A DNA stretch of 23,534 nucleotides from a virus: IMG/VR virus record IMGVR_UViG_3300047365_000080, positions 1 through 23,534 of that record. The stretch is one strand, 5' to 3'. Below the pieces are notes generated by a model. The model worked only from the letters and a program-made list of their open reading frames with translations, was not told where the DNA came from and made no database searches. A program made the position numbers and the translations under genes. This document shows positions 20,113-23,534 of the stretch, in pieces; position 1 is the first letter of the stretch, and every line of letters begins with the position of its first letter.

Positions 20113-20547
20113 TTAGATTTCATCATCTTGTGGAACTGTTTCCATATTATTTTCATTTTTCTCCTTCCAGTTTTGGATTGCTTGTTTAATAGAATCCTCA
20201 GCTAGAACGGAGCAGTGTAACTTGATAGGCGGAAGCTGTAACGCTTCTGCTATGTCTTTGTCCTTAATCTCTTTTGCTTCTTCAATTGTTTTACCTTTTA
20301 GTAATTCTACGAACATAGTAGAAGAAGCTATAGCACTTCCACATCCGTAGGTTTTAAACTTAACATCAATGATTGTTTCATCTTTGTCTAGTTTAAGTTG
20401 TAATTTCATGACATCACCACATGCAGGTGCTCCTGTCATACCAGTAGCTACATCGGGGTCATTTGGGTCAAAGCGACCCACACTGAACTGCTTAGGACTT
20501 GCTAAGACTTGTTCGAACCTTTCTACTACTTCTTTACTATACGCCAA
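20113..20547 (-). CDS. iscU: IscU-type Fe-S cluster scaffold
   Basis: A 144-residue scaffold with all cluster ligands: C43 with D45 (GAPACGDVMKLQ), C69 (TYGCGSAIASS) and C112 (LPPIKLHCS). The LPPIK segment corresponds to the LPPVK motif recognised by the HscA chaperone. The N-terminal 'YSKEVVERFE' is also typical. IscU assembles 2Fe-2S clusters from IscS-derived sulfur. The C-terminal 15 residues are an added acidic tail (ENNMETVPQDDEI). It is co-transcribed with the IscA-like gene and overlaps the preceding small gene by 11 bases. Confidence 0.93.
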   Translation of the reverse strand: MAYSKEVVERFEQVLASPKQFSVGRFDPNDPDVATGMTGAPACGDVMKLQLKLDKDETIIDVKFKTYGCGSAIASSTMFVELLKGKTIEEAKEIKDKDIAEALQLPPIKLHCSVLAEDSIKQAIQNWKEKNENNMETVPQDDEI

Positions 20548-20728
20548 CTTGTTTGATTCCTAGAACATAGTTTTCTGCTGCATTCTCTGCATACGATTCA
20601 CTGTGTCCTACGTAGAGTTCTTCTCCAACTCTTTCATCATTATCATAAAAGGTTGCACCATAGTGGCCATCCTTTTTGAAAACTTCTGCGCGTTTGTCTT
20701 CTTGCATGTAACTGCTTAAATGTATCAT
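20537..20728 (-). CDS. Small hypothetical protein (63 residues)
   Basis: Reads MIHLSSYMQEDKRAEVFKKDGHYGATFYDNDERVGEELYVGHSESYAENAAENYVLGIK, a compact beta-beta-beta-alpha pattern. The ATG at 20728 overlaps the terminase small-subunit stop. It overlaps the IscU gene at its end. Small proteins of this layout occur widely in marine phages, but I know no function. Confidence 0.6.
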   Translation of the reverse strand: MIHLSSYMQEDKRAEVFKKDGHYGATFYDNDERVGEELYVGHSESYAENAAENYVLGIKQVGV

Positions 20729-21195
20729 TATTCCTCCTTTAATAGTTTTTCCATGAGTTTCCCATAGTTACCTTGTCCAAAAGGTAAATCACTATTAATT
20801 TGTACATTTGTTTGGTTTTTAATATTGGAGGCTTTTGCTTTCTCCAAGTCTGCCATAGCTTTTATTTCGTCCATTCTCATTTTATGTGCCATTGAGAGCA
20901 GGTCGGCTATGTCTTTGTTAGTATAAATTTGAGATTCTTCTGCTTCGTCTAACTTCTTATCTATTATATCGTCTAGTGCATGGGCTATCTTAAATCTATT
21001 TCTGTAGCCCGTGTCCAGGTACACTTGGTCGATATATTGTTTAATCTCTCGCTTACCTAAATAATCTTGCACGGTATTTTCATCTATATTTAGGCGTATG
21101 CATACAGCTTGTGTAGACCCAAGTTCTAAGTATGCGTTGGCTATCTCTAACCCTTCTGGACTCATTTTTACTGCGATATCTGTTGGTTTACTCAT
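20728..21195 (-). CDS. Terminase small subunit-like protein
   Basis: A 155-residue, largely helical protein with an N-terminal helix-turn-helix-like part (NAYLELGSTQAVCIRLNIDENTVQDYLG), a middle helical region (FKIAHALDDIIDKKLDEAEE...DIADLLSMAHKMRMDEIKAM) and a C-terminal 'GNYGKLMEKLLKEE' tail of the kind that contacts the large subunit. This fits phage small terminases, which recognise the packaging site. It lies about 10.7 kb from terL, separated by the curli island, a very unusual spacing. An alternative is a DNA-binding regulator of similar fold. Confidence 0.7.
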   Translation of the reverse strand: MSKPTDIAVKMSPEGLEIANAYLELGSTQAVCIRLNIDENTVQDYLGKREIKQYIDQVYLDTGYRNRFKIAHALDDIIDKKLDEAEESQIYTNKDIADLLSMAHKMRMDEIKAMADLEKAKASNIKNQTNVQINSDLPFGQGNYGKLMEKLLKEE

Positions 21196-21866
21196 ATTTT
21201 ACGTGCTAGTACCATATAGTCCCTATCCCATCGTTGAGAGTGTTCTACCTTTGGACTTATTATTTCAAAATTGTAGCTAATCAATTCTTTTAAGTAATCT
21301 GGATTGTCTATACCTAGATGATACTTGTGAGCGTCGAAGTCGGTTCCTAATAGTAGTAAACCTCCCTTCTTTAGATAGAGTAGCATATTACTCAATCCTG
21401 TTCTCCAATCATAGCCATGGTCTAATACATTCCAACAAAGTAAAAAATCTACTTTGCCCCTTAACTCTGGTACTAAAGTCTCGTAAGGGACTGAATGTAA
21501 TTTGTAGTCTTCCTCCGTAAACCAATCCTTAATTTTTGTATTAGGTAGGTTTTCTTTGTTATGCCACGGAGTCTTTCCTGGAAATACATTGTACTTGCTT
21601 TTCTCTACTTTCATAAGGTCATCTAGTAGAGGCTCCACACAATGTTTTTCATTGTCTGAACTAAAATAAGAAAGTGCAGGTCTTGACCCACATCCGATAT
21701 CTAGTAATACTTTATTATTAAAAGATTCTTTGTGTAAGCCGAACTTCGTGAAAATATCTTTCCATTGCTTTTCAAAGTCATCGAAGTCTCGATAATTGTA
21801 GCATTTCTGATAATTTAACTCAAAAAGTTGATTAACGTCTGCCCATTCTCTAAAAGTTTCATTCAT
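21192..21866 (-). CDS. Class I SAM-dependent methyltransferase
   Basis: A 224-residue protein with motif I VLLDIGCGSRPAL (residues 53-65), an acidic residue after strand 2 (HCVEPLLDD), motif IV-like 'VDFLLCWNVLDHGYDW' and the following 'LLYLKKGGLLLLGTDF'. The substrate is not apparent; sugar, small-molecule or RNA/lipid methylation are all possible, and no DNA-methyltransferase (N/D)PP(Y/F) motif is seen. It is the first gene behind the promoter at 21,873-21,901, whose -10 is only six bases from the ATG, so the message may be leaderless. It overlaps the small terminase start by four bases. Confidence 0.85.
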   Translation of the reverse strand: MNETFREWADVNQLFELNYQKCYNYRDFDDFEKQWKDIFTKFGLHKESFNNKVLLDIGCGSRPALSYFSSDNEKHCVEPLLDDLMKVEKSKYNVFPGKTPWHNKENLPNTKIKDWFTEEDYKLHSVPYETLVPELRGKVDFLLCWNVLDHGYDWRTGLSNMLLYLKKGGLLLLGTDFDAHKYHLGIDNPDYLKELISYNFEIISPKVEHSQRWDRDYMVLARKI

Positions 21867-21872
21867 AGGAGA

Positions 21873-21901
21873 ATTATATCAAATTTTATATCTGATGTCA
21901 A
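21873..21901 (-). promoter_or_regulatory. Perfect-consensus sigma70 promoter for the island operon
   Basis: Minus-strand TTGACA (21901-21896), 17 bases, TATAAT (21878-21873), extended -10 TGA. The -10 ends six bases before the methyltransferase ATG (21866), so transcription should begin at or near the A of the ATG. The likely transcript covers methyltransferase, terminase small subunit, Fe-S genes and curli island. Confidence 0.9.
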
Positions 21902-21917
21902 GAATTATTTTCGTATG
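21894..21917 (-). repeat. Promoter repeat, copy 2
   Basis: Matches 13,677-13,700 at 23 of 24 bases in direct orientation. Similarity continues in the -10 region (AATTATATCAAA on the plus strand in both). The copies are about 8.2 kb apart. Confidence 0.85.
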
Positions 21918-21931
21918 CATCGTCACGATGC
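21917..21931. promoter_or_regulatory. Palindrome upstream of the promoter (possible operator)
   Basis: GCATCGT-C-ACGATGC is a perfect 7-bp inverted repeat around one base. It starts 16 bases upstream of the -35 box of the island promoter and touches the end of the promoter repeat. The equivalent place at the 13.7 kb copy is coding sequence and lacks it, so it may be a control site specific for this operon. Confidence 0.45.
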
Positions 21932-22004
21932 TACAGTGTGCGTCTTTTTGTAGTTCGAAAATTTTTCAAAAGTTACACGTGTGGGGGAGCTAGAGCTATA
22001 GGAG

Positions 22005-22031
22005 GAGAGGGAGTCTCATAACCCCCCTCTC
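22005..22031 (-). terminator. GC-rich hairpin after the small-gene operon
   Basis: GAGAGGG/CCCTCTC, 7 bp with a 13-base loop on the minus strand, begins 12 bases after the stop of the 51-residue gene. It lacks a following T-run, so termination would need a factor, or the hairpin may stabilise the 3' end. Confidence 0.4.
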
Positions 22032-22042
22032 TAATGACCTAG

Positions 22043-22198
22043 CTATGCAACTGCAACAGCTAGAAATCCTACCATGACTAAGAAGCAAAGACCTAGCAAG
22101 AAGAATACTATCATCTCATTCTCATTTAGATATTTAATTATCTTTGCTTTTTGTCTTAGCCATGCTTCATGATTTTTTTGTTGTTGTTTCGTTCTCAT
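22043..22198 (-). CDS. Small membrane protein (51 residues)
   Basis: Charged Gln/Lys-rich N-terminus (MRTKQQQKNHEAWLRQKAKI) followed by one C-terminal TM helix (MIVFFLLGLCFLVMVGFLAVAV). The ATG overlaps the preceding gene's TGA (ATGA). This is the last gene of a four-gene series. The function is unknown; such proteins can be membrane modifiers in early infection. Confidence 0.6.
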   Translation of the reverse strand: MRTKQQQKNHEAWLRQKAKIIKYLNENEMIVFFLLGLCFLVMVGFLAVAVA

Positions 22199-22263
22199 GA
22201 TGACACCCACAATGCAACCATTAATAATAATATGGCAGGGGTTAATATTAATAAGGTTTCCAT
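22195..22263 (-). CDS. Tiny membrane peptide (22 residues)
   Basis: METLLILTPAILLLMVALWV is almost entirely one TM helix. Start (TAATG) and stop (ATGA) overlap both neighbours, which is the main evidence that it is translated. Function unknown. Confidence 0.5.
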   Translation of the reverse strand: METLLILTPAILLLMVALWVSS

Positions 22264-22400
22264 TATTTTTGCTCCCATGTTATTAAGACATTGAAACCCT
22301 TGTTTCTATATGCCCATGCTCTTTTTTGAATCCAAGCCATTTTCCCTTTCAGAACTACGACCCCTGGATTATGGTCGCTTGATATTGTTAATGTTGCCAT
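22263..22400 (-). CDS. Small hypothetical protein (45 residues)
   Basis: Reads MATLTISSDHNPGVVVLKGK and MAWIQKRAWAYRNKGFNVLITWEQK. The Trp-rich second half looks like a small folded or nucleic-acid-binding unit. GGAGAAAA precedes the ATG, and its start and stop overlap neighbours by one base each. Not recognised. Confidence 0.55.
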   Translation of the reverse strand: MATLTISSDHNPGVVVLKGKMAWIQKRAWAYRNKGFNVLITWEQK

Positions 22401-22564
22401 TATTTTCTCCTTTTTAATTCGGCATTTAATCTGCCTAACCTCACCACAAATGCACCTCGCATATGTTTCGTGAATGTTTTCATTAGGCTCTCGTTTCTTA
22501 TCATTCTCTCATAAGATTCGATTGCTTCTAATAATTCTTTTTTTGTTAATTTTTTCTCGTTCAT
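22400..22564 (-). CDS. Small basic helical protein (54 residues)
   Basis: Reads MNEKKLTKKELLEAIESYERM with a basic C-terminus (VRLGRLNAELKRRK); likely one or two helices with a coiled-coil tendency. It is the first gene behind the promoter at 22,571-22,598. The -10 box ends six bases before the ATG and no spaced ribosome site exists, so the message may be leaderless. Function unknown. Confidence 0.55.
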   Translation of the reverse strand: MNEKKLTKKELLEAIESYERMIRNESLMKTFTKHMRGAFVVRLGRLNAELKRRK

Positions 22565-22570
22565 AATTAT

Positions 22571-22598
22571 ATTATATACCTCTCATTTAAAATTGCAA
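22571..22598 (-). promoter_or_regulatory. Promoter for the four-gene small-protein operon
   Basis: Minus-strand TTGCAA (22598-22593), 16 bases, TATAAT (22576-22571). The -10 is six bases from the ATG at 22564. A second possible start box, TTGACA at 22677-22672 with a weak -10 (TAAACT) 17 bases on, lies further upstream. Confidence 0.55.
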
Positions 22599-22618
22599 GG
22601 ATTAATTTCATTTATTTA

Positions 22619-22677
22619 TTGACAACCAACCCTTAAACTTACTACGTAAGTTTAAGGGTATGCACGCGTTTTGTCAA
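22619..22677. repeat. Symmetric inverted-repeat element
   Basis: A perfect 13-bp inverted repeat, CCCTTAAACTTAC/GTAAGTTTAAGGG around TAC (22,630-22,658), is enclosed by a second pair TTGACAA (22,619-22,625) and TTGTCAA (22,671-22,677). The outer pair are -35-like boxes facing each other. It could be an operator for a repressor controlling divergent transcription, a replication site, or a terminator. No T-run is present. Confidence 0.6.
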
Positions 22678-22806
22678 CCCCATTTCAAAAATAAACTACT
22701 GTATATCCATACAGCGGCGCCCATACCACATATCGCCTAAAAATGCAAGAGAAATCGTATATAATTTTTGCATACATTTTGCCCTCTAAATGTCTAACAA
22801 TTGCTA

Positions 22807-22834
22807 TTGTAAATTGCACTCTAACTGCTATACT
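22807..22834 (+). promoter_or_regulatory. Plus-strand promoter for the right-hand genes
   Basis: TTGTAA (22,807-22,812), 16 bases, TATACT (22,829-22,834) with the extended -10 TGC. It leaves a leader of about 25 bases carrying AAGGAG before the ATG at 22,867. Confidence 0.6.
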
Positions 22835-22866
22835 AGATTAATCAATAACATATATAAGGAGAAAAA

Positions 22867-23052
22867 ATGCCATTGATAAAAAAGAAAACTGAAAAGAAAA
22901 CTTACTATTCTGATTTAACAAAATCGGCTATGGTTAAAGTAATCAAAGACCAAACAGGGCTAACGCTTCCAGCATTGGAGAGAGCAACAAAGATTGATAT
23001 TGAAAACATAGCAATCGCCCTTGAAGTCAAAGCTGATTACAAGGGGGCTTAA
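22867..23052 (+). CDS. Small basic protein (61 residues)
   Basis: Reads MPLIKKKTEKKTYYSDLTKSAMVKVIKDQTGLTLPALERATKIDIENIAIAL and ends KADYKGA. The Lys-rich start followed by three short helices resembles SAP/HeH-type or Rho-N-like nucleic-acid-binding units, but the family is not certain. AAGGAG lies seven bases before the ATG. It is followed three bases later by the exonuclease gene, so it is probably a replication accessory or early regulator. Confidence 0.7.
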   Translation: MPLIKKKTEKKTYYSDLTKSAMVKVIKDQTGLTLPALERATKIDIENIAIALEVKADYKGA

Positions 23053-23055
23053 TTG

Positions 23056-23534
23056 ATGTCGCCTAAAACACAACCACAACACAAGCGAACAATCGCTTGT
23101 GTTGTCGATACTGAAACTTGTTTTAAAAATTCTACTGCTCATGGATTGGTTTATCATTTTGGGGCAGTCTTTGGAAATATAGAACAGACCGAATCACACC
23201 ATGTTAAAAAAATGGATTATTATGTTCGTGAAGTCATGGAAGATATCGGAAACTTTTTATTTAAGAATAAAGAAACAGGCGAAGCCTATGCAACAAATGG
23301 GGCAATGGCTAGAGCATGGAAAGACGCTATCAATAATCCACATAAGGTTAAATCATGGAAAGATATAATCGCTGAATGGGATAATACAATGCACAGCATG
23401 GGCGTAGAGATTTTGACTGCTTACAATTATAACTTCGATATCGGAGAAGATAGAAAAATTGGAACTATCAGAACAACGCATACAAAGATAAGGCATAAAT
23501 CTTTTTACTTAAAGAAAAAAGCTATGGGATTATC
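23056..23534 (+). CDS. DnaQ-like 3'-5' exonuclease (partial, runs off the end)
   Basis: The first 159 codons of a DEDD-superfamily exonuclease. ExoI motif CVVDTET (D18, E20) and ExoII-type 'LTAYNYNFDIG' (N126, D128) are visible; ExoIII lies beyond the window. Between them is an 80-residue insert with 'ATNGAMARAWKDAIN'. Phage proteins of this type proofread or degrade DNA, either alone or as the N-terminal part of a DNA polymerase. The start ATG at 23056 follows GGGGG in the end of the previous gene. Its first codons contain a perfect 13-bp inverted repeat. Confidence 0.8.
   Translation, partial: MSPKTQPQHKRTIACVVDTETCFKNSTAHGLVYHFGAVFGNIEQTESHHVKKMDYYVREVMEDIGNFLFKNKETGEAYATNGAMARAWKDAINNPHKVKSWKDIIAEWDNTMHSMGVEILTAYNYNFDIGEDRKIGTIRTTHTKIRHKSFYLKKKAMGL
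23076..23105 (+). repeat. 13-bp inverted repeat in the exonuclease gene start
   Basis: ACAACACAAGCGA (23,076-23,088) and TCGCTTGTGTTGT (23,093-23,105) are perfect reverse complements around a four-base loop ACAA. In mRNA this is a strong hairpin 20 bases inside the gene. It lies in codons 7-17 and could tune translation or act as a DNA site. Confidence 0.7.

Larger units (their letters stand above)
22565..22866. other. Divergent intergenic control region
   Basis: 302 bases without a gene, between minus- and plus-strand transcription units. It holds a minus-strand promoter (22,571-22,598), a symmetric element (22,619-22,677), a short hairpin CTGTAT-ATCC-ATACAG (22,699-22,714) and a plus-strand promoter (22,807-22,834). 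This is a logical place for the early control region or an origin, but no iterons or recognisable origin motif were seen. Confidence 0.6.

Noticed and set aside
1-23534. CRISPR arrays, insertion sequences, integrase genes or attachment sites
   Set aside because: No regularly spaced repeats, transposase motifs, tyrosine or serine recombinase motifs, or tRNA-like attachment sites were found by reading both strands.

Overview
The window is a contiguous piece of a tailed double-stranded DNA phage (or prophage) genome, AT-rich, with siphovirus-type head and tail genes. From 1 to about 22,564 every gene I can support lies on the minus strand, mostly with overlapping or near-touching ends. From 22,867 onward the genes are on the plus strand. 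The divergent gap at 22,565-22,866 holds promoters and inverted repeats. Consensus sigma70 promoters, a curli-type outer-membrane exporter (which needs a Gram-negative host) and small proteins of types I associate with marine phages suggest a phage of a marine proteobacterium. The host is an inference.

Layout on the minus strand, read in transcription order from the right: (1) 22,564-22,043, four tiny translationally coupled proteins. (2) 21,901-19,758, a strong promoter followed by a SAM methyltransferase, a terminase small-subunit-like protein, a hypothetical protein, an IscU-type Fe-S scaffold and an IscA-type carrier. (3) 19,828-13,688, an accessory island: four small membrane proteins (two are paralogues), CsgF-like, CsgG, a secreted acidic curlin-repeat protein, a FecR-domain protein, a small exported membrane protein and a CHASE2-class III adenylate cyclase. 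(4) 13,684-10,944, a second strong promoter and a run of very small proteins: coiled-coil/TM, Cys-rich, holin-like, EF-hand and several extremely basic ones. (5) 10,940-8,699, a PhyH-type dioxygenase, a small protein and the terminase large subunit. (6) 8,675-1, a third strong promoter, then an HNH protein, portal, a small HNR-like protein, a fused prohead protease/major capsid protein, head-tail connector, neck/tail-completion proteins, major tail protein, a tail-assembly chaperone pair made by -1 frameshifting, and the first codons of the presumed tape-measure gene. On the plus strand are a small basic protein and a DnaQ-like 3'-5' exonuclease that runs off the end.

The most interesting part is the island at 13.7-19.8 kb. 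It combines the outer-membrane export pore of curli (CsgG), its accessory factor (CsgF), a secreted protein with curlin-like repeats, and a signalling pair (FecR domain and CHASE2-cyclase) with all catalytic residues present, inside a phage late region between the small and large terminase genes. A plausible reading is a phage-encoded amyloid secretion system coupled to cAMP signalling in the infected cell. CsgG-CsgF acting as an outer-membrane pore in lysis is an alternative. I recall csgG/csgF being reported in some pelagimyophages. I do not recall this complete combination, in a siphovirus-like genome, with a substrate and a cyclase.

Regulation visible in the sequence: three promoters (8,647-8,675; 13,656-13,684; 21,873-21,901) share TTGACAT, a 17-base spacer and an extended -10. 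Two of them lie in a 24-base near-identical direct repeat flanking the whole island. Hairpin/U-tract terminators follow the major capsid and major tail genes.
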